The notes beneath the pieces were generated by a model. It was not told where the DNA came from. It saw nothing but the letters and a program-made list of their open reading frames with translations, and did not search any database. A program made the position numbers and the translations under genes. DNA of 26,892 nucleotides, taken from NCBI GenBank assembly GCA_002400085.1, contig DHEX01000146.1:1-26892 (forward strand), written 5' to 3'. Shown piece by piece: positions 14,320 to 22,159 of this stretch; position 1 is the first letter of the stretch; each line of letters opens with the position of its first letter. The stretch comes from Clostridiaceae bacterium UBA4839 (GTDB taxonomy: Bacteria; Bacillota; Clostridia; Clostridiales; Caloramatoraceae).

Positions 14320-15600
14320 TTATTTTATAACTATTGTTTGATCCCTTCCTGGTCCTACTGAAACTATTGAAATTTTAACTCCTGTGAACTCTTCAATCCT
14401 TCTTAAATATGACTTTGCTGTTTCTGGAAGTTCATTATAGGTTCTTGCATTTTGAACTGAATCATCCCAGCCATCAAATTCTTCATATACTGGTTTGCAA
14501 AGGGCTAAGTCTTCAAGAGATGCAGGGAAATAGTCAATTACTTTTCCTTCGAATTCATATCCTGTACAAACTTTTACCTTATCAATTCCAGCTAAAGTAT
14601 CAAGCTTTGTTATAGCAAGTTCAGTCAATCCTGATATTCTTGCAGCAAATTTTAATATTATTAGGTCAAGCCATCCGCATCTTCTTGCTCTTCCTGTAGT
14701 AGTTCCATATTCAAAGCCCTTTTCTCTTATTGTATCTCCCATCTCATCAAGCAGCTCTGTTGGGAAAGGTCCTTTTCCAACTCTTGTAGTGTATGCCTTG
14801 CAAACTCCAACTGCTCCATCTATCATAGTAGGTCCAATCCCAGCTCCTGTACAAACTCCACCTGCAATAGGGTGAGATGAAGTCACATAAGGATAAGTTC
14901 CAAAGTCAATATCAAGAAGCGTTCCTTGAGCTCCCTCAAATAAAACCTTCTTACCGCTTTTAATTTCATCATAAAGAACTACTGTTGTATCAGCCACATA
15001 ATCCTTTATTTTGTCCCTGTATCCCATATACTTTTCATAAACTTCTTCAAAATTTAATTCCTGTCCACCATAAATCTCTTTAATTATTTTATTTTTTATT
15101 TCAATATTTTGTTTTAGTTTTTCTCTAAATACATCTTCATGCATAAGGTCGCAAACTCTTATTCCTGATCTCTCATGCTTATCAGTATAGCAAGGTCCAA
15201 TTCCTTTGCCTGTTGTTCCTATATTGCCCTTTCCTCTTGACTTTTCGCATACTGAATCCATTACTTTGTGATAAGGCATTATAAGATGTGCCCTGTCACT
15301 TATAAGCAGTTTTTTCGGACTTATTTTAACCCCTTCGTTTTTTAAGCAATCCATTTCTTCAATTAAAGCTTCAGGGTCAATTACAACTCCATTTCCAATA
15401 AGGCAAAGTGCATCATCATAAAGTATTCCTGATGGGATAAGATGTAATTTATATGTTTTATCACCTACCTCAACAGTATGTCCTGCATTATTTCCACCCT
15501 GATATCTCACTACTACGTCAGCCTTTTCAGCTAAAAAATCTGTGATTTTTCCTTTTCCTTCGTCTCCCCATTGTGCTCCTATTACAACTTTTGTTGGCAT
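14320..15600 (-). CDS. purA: Adenylosuccinate synthetase
   Basis: This is the GTP-dependent joining of IMP and aspartate to adenylosuccinate, the first step from IMP to AMP. The protein is 426 aa, the usual bacterial length. Visible hallmarks are the phosphate-binding loop GDEGKGK (12-18); NNAGHT (about 37-42); the IMP-binding region IGTTGKGIGPCYTDK; GAQGTLLDIDFGTYPYVTSS; TTRVGKGPFPTE; and the C-terminal SVGPGRDQTI. It starts at ATG after GAGGTGATAGT. It is the second gene of an operon with the FAD protein upstream (21-nt gap), transcribed from the promoter at 17033 and ended by a strong hairpin. Confidence 0.97.
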   Translation of the reverse strand: MPTKVVIGAQWGDEGKGKITDFLAEKADVVVRYQGGNNAGHTVEVGDKTYKLHLIPSGILYDDALCLIGNGVVIDPEALIEEMDCLKNEGVKISPKKLLISDRAHLIMPYHKVMDSVCEKSRGKGNIGTTGKGIGPCYTDKHERSGIRVCDLMHEDVFREKLKQNIEIKNKIIKEIYGGQELNFEEVYEKYMGYRDKIKDYVADTTVVLYDEIKSGKKVLFEGAQGTLLDIDFGTYPYVTSSHPIAGGVCTGAGIGPTMIDGAVGVCKAYTTRVGKGPFPTELLDEMGDTIREKGFEYGTTTGRARRCGWLDLIILKFAARISGLTELAITKLDTLAGIDKVKVCTGYEFEGKVIDYFPASLEDLALCKPVYEEFDGWDDSVQNARTYNELPETAKSYLRRIEEFTGVKISIVSVGPGRDQTIVIK

Positions 15601-15621
15601 ACTATCACCTCATATTAAAAT

Positions 15622-17001
15622 TTATAGTCTATTTATTATTTCTCTTGCAATTATAACACCTGATGCTGAAGCCTGTGCAAGGCCTCTTGTAACACCTGCT
15701 CCATCTCCTGCAGCAAAAAGATTTTCAATTTCTGTTTCAAGAGAATTTGTAAGCTTTAACCTCATGGAGTAAAATTTAACTTCCACTCCATATAAAAGTG
15801 TATGCTTTGAATAAAGTCCAGGTGCAATCTTATCAAGAGCTTCAAGCATCTCAATTATATCTTGTAAAAACCTGTAAGGGAGTACAAGACTTAAATCCCC
15901 TGGAGTTGCATCCGCTAAAGTTGGTTTTACAAGACCTCTTTTAAGCCTTTCATCTGTAGTTCTTCTTCCTTCTAAAAGATCTCCAAGCCTTTGAACTATT
16001 ACTCCTTCCCCAAGCATATTAGCAAGACTTGCTATATACTTTCCATAATCAATTGGAGAATTAAAAGGCTTTGTGAAATTCTTACTAACAAGAAGTGCAA
16101 AGTTTGTATTTTCACTTGCCTTATATCCGTAGCTGTGACCATTTACAGTCTTAATTCCATCATTATTTTCCACAACTACTTTCCCATATGGATTCATGCA
16201 AAATGTTCTTACTCTATCATCAAAAGACTTAGTATAATATATAAGCTTTGATTCATAAACCTCATCTGTAATATCCTTCATTATAATTGCAGGACATTCA
16301 ACTCTAACGCCTATATCTACAGGATTTGTTGTAACTTCTATATTAAGGCGTTTAACTTCATCTGAAAACCAATCCGATCCTTCTCTTCCTGGACAAACTA
16401 CTACATATTTTCCTCTATACTCTTCATCATCAAACGTTTTAACTCCAACAGCTTTATTATTTTCAACAATAATATTTTTAACCGCGCAAAGAGTTCTTAC
16501 ATCAATTAATTCCCTTAAATAGTCTTCCATATTCTTTAATATATTAAAACAGTTATCTGTTCCAAGATGCCTTATCCTTGCAGGTATAAACTTTAAACCT
16601 GCTGAAGCCGCCTGTTTTAGTATTCTTTCTACACCCGGTGTCATTCCACCATGAACCTCATTAGGGCCTCCAAATTTAAGATATATACTGTCTACATAAT
16701 CAATGAGCTTTAAAAGCTCGCTTTTATCCATATATTCATCAAGCACTCCTCCAAACTCAGTTGTAAGGGTAAGCTTCCCATCGCTAAAAGCTCCAGCTCC
16801 TCCCCAACCTGATACAATTGAGCATGGATCGCAGTGCTGGCATTTCATATTTTTATCAGCAATTGGGCACTTTCTATTTGCTATATTCTTTCCTTTTTCA
16901 AAAAGAGCTATTTTCAAATCTGGTTTTTCTTTAACCAGTTCGAGGGCAGCAAAAATTCCTGCTGGCCCACCGCCAACAATAATCACATCATATTCTTTCA
17001 T
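15622..17001 (-). CDS. FAD-dependent protein (COG2509-type NAD(P)/FAD oxidoreductase)
   Basis: This is a flavoprotein of unknown physiological substrate, 459 aa. The N-terminal Rossmann motif is VGGGPAGIFAALE (about 9-21). A cysteine-rich segment, CPIADKNMKCQHCDPCSIVSGW, is followed by GGAGAFSDGKLTL. Both are typical of the conserved bacterial FAD-dependent proteins of COG2509. The closing FAD motif is AAGDGAGVTRGLAQASASG. The Cys set (four in about 14 residues) might bind a metal or Fe-S centre, which is inference. It is transcribed with purA from a strong promoter, an unexplained pairing. The start ATG has GAGGAGTGATTTAA upstream. Confidence 0.88.
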   Translation of the reverse strand: MKEYDVIIVGGGPAGIFAALELVKEKPDLKIALFEKGKNIANRKCPIADKNMKCQHCDPCSIVSGWGGAGAFSDGKLTLTTEFGGVLDEYMDKSELLKLIDYVDSIYLKFGGPNEVHGGMTPGVERILKQAASAGLKFIPARIRHLGTDNCFNILKNMEDYLRELIDVRTLCAVKNIIVENNKAVGVKTFDDEEYRGKYVVVCPGREGSDWFSDEVKRLNIEVTTNPVDIGVRVECPAIIMKDITDEVYESKLIYYTKSFDDRVRTFCMNPYGKVVVENNDGIKTVNGHSYGYKASENTNFALLVSKNFTKPFNSPIDYGKYIASLANMLGEGVIVQRLGDLLEGRRTTDERLKRGLVKPTLADATPGDLSLVLPYRFLQDIIEMLEALDKIAPGLYSKHTLLYGVEVKFYSMRLKLTNSLETEIENLFAAGDGAGVTRGLAQASASGVIIAREIINRL

Positions 17002-17032
17002 TTAAATCACTCCTCATAGAGATTACATATAG

Positions 17033-17061
17033 ATATTAGCAAAAACAAAGGCAATAGTCAA
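17033..17061 (-). promoter_or_regulatory. Sigma-A promoter of the FAD protein-purA operon
   Basis: On the minus strand TTGACT (17056-17061), a 17-bp spacer and TAATAT (17033-17038) lie about 32 bp upstream of the first gene. Confidence 0.75.
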
Positions 17062-17280
17062 TGAATATACGAATATTTATTATTCATTTTATATTAATGT
17101 TCGTTTTTTCACATCCTCTAAAATCTATTCCTACCTAGTGATTCAGGCCCAAGACCAGCATTTAAAAATAAATCTTAAATTTTCATTTCATTTAATTAAC
17201 TATCGTTTTATGCAAAACTACGATTTACTTTAGTATTATTTTGAGTTAAAGCTTTTATATCTATGCAAAATTTAAAAAAG
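17062..17280. other. AT-rich intergenic stretch with no feature seen
   Basis: No ORF, RNA gene or repeat was recognised between the purA-operon promoter and the terminator of the M50-like gene. Confidence 0.4.
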
Positions 17281-17322
17281 ACTGTTTCAAAATATTTCAT
17301 AAAAAATTATTTTGAAACAGCC
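17280..17322 (-). terminator. Terminator of the M50-like gene
   Basis: CTGTTTCAAAATA (17282-17294) pairs perfectly with TATTTTGAAACAG (17308-17320), with a 13-nt AT loop. On the minus strand TTTTTTAAA follows. Confidence 0.85.
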
Positions 17323-17382
17323 TCCTCTGACAATCCCTGATTTTCATACATTCCAACTAAAAATTCTATACAACTTAGTATG

Positions 17383-17889
17383 CTATAGTACTTCTTTACT
17401 ATTCTTATCACTTAGTACTTCTAAAATTCTAAGCCCGTCACTTCTGCTCCCTTTATAATCACCATAGTTATATTCTATTGGCAATATTGTCATAATAAAT
17501 TGTATTATTGCCCACCAAATAGCACCGCTGAATACTTCCTGAATCCGAAATATTTCAATATTATAATTGATTATTAATCCTACAGCTATAGCTAATAAAG
17601 AGGCTAACGGGCCCCCTAGATAGGTCAATACCTCTTTAGATTTACTCTCAGGTATTACACTCCAATATGTAAACCCTCCTCCGTAAATATTTCTAATATA
17701 CACTGTTACTCTATTGAATTTAAATTTTTTGCCTTTTCTTTTCCTATCGCCAATTTCAATAGTTACATCGTTTTCAGTAAAAATTAATACCCAAAATGCA
17801 TGCCCTAATTCGTGGAAAAAGGTCAATATGGGACCCCATAAGAAAAAATATAATAAAACCATTGGATCAGTTGAGTAATTTAAATTCAT
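17383..17889 (-). CDS. M50-like (site-2-protease-type) membrane metalloprotease homologue
   Basis: This is a small integral membrane protein of 168 aa. The first helix carries HELGH (26-30), the zinc-binding HExxH of the M50 family. GGPLASLLA (about 92-100) resembles the family's second conserved segment. SDGLRI (Asp151) could provide the third zinc ligand usually found in a DG motif. About four hydrophobic segments are visible (10-25, 28-38, 92-108, 120-138). The protein is shorter than SpoIVFB or RseP and lacks PDZ or CBS domains. Members of this kind are often annotated only as hypothetical. It stands alone with its own terminator. The ribosome site GAGGAG is 13 nt from the ATG, longer than normal. 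No substrate is suggested by neighbours. Confidence 0.7.
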   Translation of the reverse strand: MNLNYSTDPMVLLYFFLWGPILTFFHELGHAFWVLIFTENDVTIEIGDRKRKGKKFKFNRVTVYIRNIYGGGFTYWSVIPESKSKEVLTYLGGPLASLLAIAVGLIINYNIEIFRIQEVFSGAIWWAIIQFIMTILPIEYNYGDYKGSRSDGLRILEVLSDKNSKEVL

Positions 17890-17990
17890 AATTATAATTC
17901 ACTCCTCATATTATTTTATTATACTTTTTCCTTATTTTCCAGTATAAGTTTATTATTCATCAGTATAATTAAAAAAATTTATATACAATC

Positions 17991-18134
17991 TTCAATTTGA
18001 AATCATTAATGAACAAATTACAGCGGAGGTAAAAAAAATATATGGAATGAGCATAGAGTTTCTTTGCAAACGGGAAAAGTGAATGGAATATATTTTTCTT
18101 ATCGCAGCGGTGGATTAAATCTAAATTAAGAATT
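17991..18134 (-). repeat. MITE-like interspersed element, copy 4 (inverted, 144 bp)
   Basis: The left side (in element orientation) is well kept: CTTATCGCAGCGGTGGATTA followed by AATCTAAATTAAGAATT at 18118-18134. The right end TTCAATTTGAAATCATTAATG (17991 on) is slightly diverged. The middle contains AAAAATATATGGAATGA and GAATGGAATATATTTTTCTT, an internal dyad shared with copy 3. It lies between the M50-like gene and the 47-aa ORF, both of which start away from it. Confidence 0.75.
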
Positions 18135-18283
18135 GCAGCATTATGCAACAGCTCTACCATACTATCTTTTTTATGTTTGAACCATTATGCATAGTTGTTA
18201 TTTTTTTATAATATATATTTTTTGTCATATCCCCCGCCATTTTAAGAATATATATAATAAACCAGTAAACAAAAGGTGATTTA

Positions 18284-18427
18284 ATGTCTACTCCGTTGTG
18301 GTTTATGCTTAAAATTTTAGCTGAGGTTGTATACGAAATATCTCAAGGTGTAGATAAAAATACTGCAATTTCAAAGGCTGCACAAAAATATAATTTAAAA
18401 GAAGATGAAATACGCCAGTGCTTATAA
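18284..18427 (+). CDS. Small conserved-looking protein, 47 aa
   Basis: This hypothetical protein begins MSTPLWFMLKILAEVVYEIS and ends NLKEDEIRQCL. AGGTGA lies 5 nt upstream of the ATG, and the gene is followed at once by a perfect 19-bp terminator hairpin, so it looks real. The sequence is predicted helical. The C-terminal part (NTAISKAAQKYNLKEDEIRQC) has the look of a small helix-turn-helix-like or Spo0E-type short acidic module, but no family is claimed. It has no transmembrane segment, and its function is unknown. Confidence 0.65.
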   Translation: MSTPLWFMLKILAEVVYEISQGVDKNTAISKAAQKYNLKEDEIRQCL

Positions 18428-18434
18428 TAACAAA

Positions 18435-18477
18435 AAATATTAATGCCTTGAGCATTGTGCTCAAGGCATTAATATTT
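18435..18477. terminator. Bidirectional terminator: 47-aa ORF and the five-gene flavoprotein operon
   Basis: AAATATTAATGCCTTGAGC (18435-18453) pairs perfectly over 19 bp with GCTCAAGGCATTAATATTT (18459-18477), loop ATTGT. It overlaps the stop codon of the last operon gene. Confidence 0.9.
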
Positions 18478-20212
18478 ATAATGGCTTTATTCTAAGATTC
18501 TTTTTCTTCTCATCTGGAAGGTCAAGACCAATGGTTCCGCCAGGATTCATTATGTTATTTGGATCAAAGTGTTTCTTAAGTGCCTTATAAACATCCATCT
18601 GGTTTTTCCCAATTTCTCCTTCAAGCCATGGAGCTGTCATCTTGCCTATGCCGTGGTGATGGCTCATTGCTGCTCCATACCTTTGTATATTGTCAAGTAT
18701 TCCAGATTGATAATCAAGATAATCATCTATCTCATTTATTTTAGCTATAAAAATAAAGTATAAGTTAACTCCTTGAGGGTAAAAGTGGGACATATGAGTC
18801 ATACAAATAGTGTTTGGTCTGCTCTTGCAGTACTTCCTTACATTTTCATATACATACTGAAGCTGCTCCCAGTTTACGCAGCACTCTAGCGTGTCTGTCA
18901 TGAGGCCAAAATCCTGCAAATCCTCTCTCATGTATGGGTCGCTAAATCTCCCTTTTTCCCAGCCTTCTGTTACATAGCCTGTAGAATACATTGCGCCATA
19001 CTTTTTGCATATCTTATTTATATTTTTCTTTACAACCTTTGTAAAAGCTGCCTCCCCATCTGTAAACCCAAGGAGCAAGCATCTTTCCATTGGCTTATAG
19101 CCTCTTAAATTCATTATTTTATCAATAGCTGTTCCTTCAACTCCGTAAAGTTTCATTGCTATATCAGTTTCTTCAGGGTCCGAAAGCCTAAATACTGATG
19201 GAAATCCAAACTGCCCCTGCATTACTTCCCTTGCAGCATTTTTAGCATCTTCCCAGTTTTTAAATATATAGCTGAATTTTCTATGATTTTCAGGCATATA
19301 TCTAAATATTTTAAGTGTTGCGGAAACAAGAACTCCAAAAGTTCCTTCGCTGCCCATCATTATTTCATCAATAGATGGCCCTGTAGCTGTTGCAGGATAT
19401 TCCTGCGTCTTTATTATTCCAGCTGGAGTTACATACTCTTGGCAAATAACAATATCTTCTATTTTCCCAAAGTATGTAGAATTTTGTCCTGCTCCCCTTG
19501 TAACTACCCAGCCGCCTACTGCTGAATATTCAAAGGATTGTGGAAAATGTCCGCAGGTATAAGCTCTTTTTGCTCCAAAAAGCTCCTGTGCATTATTTAA
19601 AGTCTTTTCAAGGTCAGGGCCTAACATTCCAGGTTCAACAGTTATAGTTTGATTTATTTCGTTAAACTTTATAACCTTATTCATATGAACTCTCATATCA
19701 AGGGAAACTCCGCCTTTTACACATTCCTCTCCCCTTGTAACAGAGGAGCCCCCTCCATAAACATAGATTGGGATTTTCTCCTGATTGCAGTATTCTACAA
19801 TCTTAACTATGTCCTCTTTTGACCTTGGATGCAGAACAATATCAGGGACATTCTCAACAATTCCTTCACGAAGCCTCATAAGATCTATCATAGTCTTCCC
19901 ATAGGCTACTTGAAGCCTTGAATAATTATCTTCCTTTACATTTTCTTCTCCTACAATATTTTTAAACACATTTATCTGCTCTTTAGTGAGCTTCGGTTTT
20001 ATATCATAATCAACTTTTTCAAGCCCCATCTTTTGTGGATGCTTAAAATCTTCATCCGTCATATCAAAAACTTTTTTCATAAGCCCATAAAGCTTTGCAT
20101 TTGGATGTTTAAATTCCTGAGGTCCTCCCCATTTAAGTATTGAACGGTATGAGCCCTCTGGAGGTACATCCTCATACCATTTTGGAATAAATGTTTCTTT
20201 ATTTTTCCCCAT
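18476..20212 (-). CDS. FAD-binding oxidase, alkylglycerone-phosphate-synthase-like
   Basis: This flavoenzyme of the vanillyl-alcohol-oxidase fold is 578 aa. The PCMH FAD-binding domain spans about 120-305 (YVYGGGSSVTRGEE; TCGHFPQSFEYSAVGGWVVTRGAG, which contacts FAD). The C-terminal cap/substrate domain contains Arg342 (SVFRLSDP), Tyr485 (NLYFIFIA) and a His triplet, His518-520 (SHHHGIGK). These correspond by position and motif to the Arg, Tyr and His residues needed by eukaryotic alkylglycerone-phosphate synthase (AGPS). HHHGxGK separates it from D-lactate/glycolate dehydrogenases (typically EHGIG). AGPS swaps the acyl group of acyl-DHAP for a fatty alcohol. A bacterial member in a kinase/GlpA operon could do a related reaction or a plain oxidation. 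It is the last gene of the operon, 13 nt after the kinase. Confidence 0.85.
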   Translation of the reverse strand: MGKNKETFIPKWYEDVPPEGSYRSILKWGGPQEFKHPNAKLYGLMKKVFDMTDEDFKHPQKMGLEKVDYDIKPKLTKEQINVFKNIVGEENVKEDNYSRLQVAYGKTMIDLMRLREGIVENVPDIVLHPRSKEDIVKIVEYCNQEKIPIYVYGGGSSVTRGEECVKGGVSLDMRVHMNKVIKFNEINQTITVEPGMLGPDLEKTLNNAQELFGAKRAYTCGHFPQSFEYSAVGGWVVTRGAGQNSTYFGKIEDIVICQEYVTPAGIIKTQEYPATATGPSIDEIMMGSEGTFGVLVSATLKIFRYMPENHRKFSYIFKNWEDAKNAAREVMQGQFGFPSVFRLSDPEETDIAMKLYGVEGTAIDKIMNLRGYKPMERCLLLGFTDGEAAFTKVVKKNINKICKKYGAMYSTGYVTEGWEKGRFSDPYMREDLQDFGLMTDTLECCVNWEQLQYVYENVRKYCKSRPNTICMTHMSHFYPQGVNLYFIFIAKINEIDDYLDYQSGILDNIQRYGAAMSHHHGIGKMTAPWLEGEIGKNQMDVYKALKKHFDPNNIMNPGGTIGLDLPDEKKKNLRIKPL

Positions 20213-20225
20213 TTAAACTCCCTCC

Positions 20226-21782
20226 TTAATATTTTGGATATTCAGTTATTTTTTGTATTTCTTCATAAAGTGGTTTCAAACTTGGATATATTTTTTTGTA
20301 AACTCTTCTATAAAGTTTTTCATAAATTTCTGAATTTTTCTTATCTGGCTCAAAGGTTTTAACATAATGAACCATACTATTTACAGCATCCGTATATTTA
20401 TTAAAAACTCCAAGCCCAACAAATCCATTTATTGCTGCTCCAAGTGCAGAGGTTTCATAAGTATGTACTTTATATATGGGCTTTCCAAACATGTCCGATG
20501 TAATTTGGCAAATTGTATCACTTTGGGAGCCTCCCCCTGCAACAACTGCCCTTTCAATTTTTGTTCCAGACTTTTTTTCAATATGTTCTGCTCCTTCTAT
20601 AAGTCCATAATTTATACCTTCAACAATAGCCCTATATGTGTGAGCCCTTGTATGAACATCTCCAAAGCCAATAATTGCGCCCTTAGCCTCCGGAGTTTTA
20701 AGACTTGCCCCCCAATAAGGATTTAATATAAGTCCCTGTGATCCTGGAGGTATTTCCTTTAACAGCCCATTTAAAAGTTCTTCAGGAGCTACACCAGTTT
20801 CCTTTGCCTTTATCATTTCCCTCAAACCAAACTCTTTTTTAAACCAGCTTATCATCCAATATCCTCTAAATATTTCTACCTCTGCGTTATAATACCCCGG
20901 AATAGACGCAGGATAAGCAGGAAGAAATTGAAGTGCTTCAAAGTACTTTTTTTCTGTAGTTTGAATAGTAGCTGTAGTTCCAAAACTTATGCTGGCAGAA
21001 CTTGATGTTAAACATCCATTTCCAAGAGTTTCACAGCCTTTATCTGAGCCCGCCGCAATAAGGGGCGTCCCCTCTTTAATTCCTGTTTCAATGGATGCCT
21101 CATGGGTTATGGCTCCAAGAGGTTCCCCTGGTTCTACAAGCTCTGGCAGCTTTTCTCTTTCAATTCCAAATAATGCCCATTTATAATTACTATTTGATTT
21201 CACCCAGCATCTATTTTTATAGTCAAAAGGGATATGCCCTACCTGGCATCCCACAGAGTCAACAAATTTACCGCAAAGCTTGTAAGATAAATACCCTGAA
21301 AGAAGCAAATATTTATATGTCTTTTCCCAAATCTCAGGCTGATTTTCTTTAATCCAGTTTGCTTTTCCTTGCTTTCTAAATATATCGATAGATTTTTTCA
21401 TTCCAACAGAATAAAACATTAAGTTATTATAAAAAGGAAGTGGTTCTTCACATTTTGCCATTCTCTGATCAAGCCATACAATTGCAGGCCTTAAGCAGTT
21501 CCCATCTTTATCCACATTAACAACTGTATCCCTTTGAGTAGTTACAACTACTGCTCCTACATTATTAAACTCATTAGGGCACATTTCTTTAACCCTTTTA
21601 CAAGCTAAGCATCCATTTGACCAATATACATCGGGATCCTGCTCTGCCCATCCAGGTTCAGTTGAAAAATATGGTTCAAATCCAATTTTTGATTTTCCAA
21701 TAAGCTTTCCACTTTTGTCAAAAATAATAGCTCTTATGCTCTGTGTACCGCAGTCTATTGAAAGGACAAACTGCTCTCCCAT
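20226..21782 (-). CDS. FGGY-family carbohydrate/polyol kinase
   Basis: This ATP-dependent kinase of the actin-like FGGY fold is 518 aa. The N-terminal phosphate-binding segment is LSIDCGTQSIRA (Asp10). The catalytic-base Asp is in AAGSDKGCE (Asp246). The C-terminal adenosine motif is VAGGGSQSDTICQ (about 414-426), followed by YETSALGAAINGFVGLG. The DCGTQS start differs from the DQGTTSSR of true glycerol kinase, and the protein is closer to general xylulose/glycerol/ribulose-type kinases. The substrate is therefore open, though the GlpA-like neighbours favour a glycerol-like or polyol compound. It lies 1 nt after the DUF1667 gene and 13 nt before the AGPS-like gene. Confidence 0.88.
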   Translation of the reverse strand: MGEQFVLSIDCGTQSIRAIIFDKSGKLIGKSKIGFEPYFSTEPGWAEQDPDVYWSNGCLACKRVKEMCPNEFNNVGAVVVTTQRDTVVNVDKDGNCLRPAIVWLDQRMAKCEEPLPFYNNLMFYSVGMKKSIDIFRKQGKANWIKENQPEIWEKTYKYLLLSGYLSYKLCGKFVDSVGCQVGHIPFDYKNRCWVKSNSNYKWALFGIEREKLPELVEPGEPLGAITHEASIETGIKEGTPLIAAGSDKGCETLGNGCLTSSSASISFGTTATIQTTEKKYFEALQFLPAYPASIPGYYNAEVEIFRGYWMISWFKKEFGLREMIKAKETGVAPEELLNGLLKEIPPGSQGLILNPYWGASLKTPEAKGAIIGFGDVHTRAHTYRAIVEGINYGLIEGAEHIEKKSGTKIERAVVAGGGSQSDTICQITSDMFGKPIYKVHTYETSALGAAINGFVGLGVFNKYTDAVNSMVHYVKTFEPDKKNSEIYEKLYRRVYKKIYPSLKPLYEEIQKITEYPKY

Positions 21783-21783
21783 T

Positions 21784-22155
21784 TTATTTTACCCCCCTAA
21801 GCATATAATTCATATCAGAAGTTGCAATAACATCAACTCCTGTATGAAAAACATCCTTTAAAATTACCTCCCCTCTTTTAGCCGGATGGTCTACCTCAAC
21901 AGTATTTATTAGCTTCATAAGAGGAAAAACATATTTAATTGGTATTTCACCATTTGTTCTTACAGAAAGTCTTGGGACTTCTTCATATACTGTCTTTACT
22001 GTAGATGTAACACTTCTTACAGGGTTTTTTATTTCATTTATTGCAAACTCCTTGCCTTTAGGGCACATATTCCCTGAAACCAATATATCGTTAGCTTTTT
22101 CTTCTACACTAAGTTCACAGCCATTAGGGCATCCTATACAAACCAAAGTTTTCAA
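21784..22155 (-). CDS. DUF1667 cysteine-motif protein
   Basis: This small protein of 123 aa belongs to the DUF1667 family. Four Cys in the N-terminal third, Cys6-x2-Cys9-x3-Cys13 and Cys31 (CIGCPNGCEL and GNMCPKG), probably bind an iron-sulfur cluster or zinc, by analogy with the CxxCxxxC-type sites of molybdopterin enzymes. The rest (NPVRSVTSTVKT, EVPRLSVRTNGEIP) is the conserved DUF1667 core. In many Firmicutes and in Thermotoga the family is linked with GlpA-like and FAD/NAD oxidoreductase genes, exactly as here, so it is likely an electron-transfer or maturation subunit of that set. Its role has not been proven. It is tightly spaced (4 nt and 1 nt) in the operon. Confidence 0.9.
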   Translation of the reverse strand: MKTLVCIGCPNGCELSVEEKANDILVSGNMCPKGKEFAINEIKNPVRSVTSTVKTVYEEVPRLSVRTNGEIPIKYVFPLMKLINTVEVDHPAKRGEVILKDVFHTGVDVIATSDMNYMLRGVK

Positions 22156-22159
22156 ATTA

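Noticed and set aside
18476..20212. Calling the FAD oxidase a D-lactate or glycolate dehydrogenase
   Set aside because: The HHHGIGK, VGGWVVTRGAG and FRLSDP motifs follow AGPS rather than GlcD/Dld, though the reaction is not proven.
20226..21782. Calling the FGGY kinase a glycerol kinase (glpK)
   Set aside because: The N-terminal DCGTQS and overall motifs differ from the DQGTTSSR pattern of GlpK, so only the family is named.
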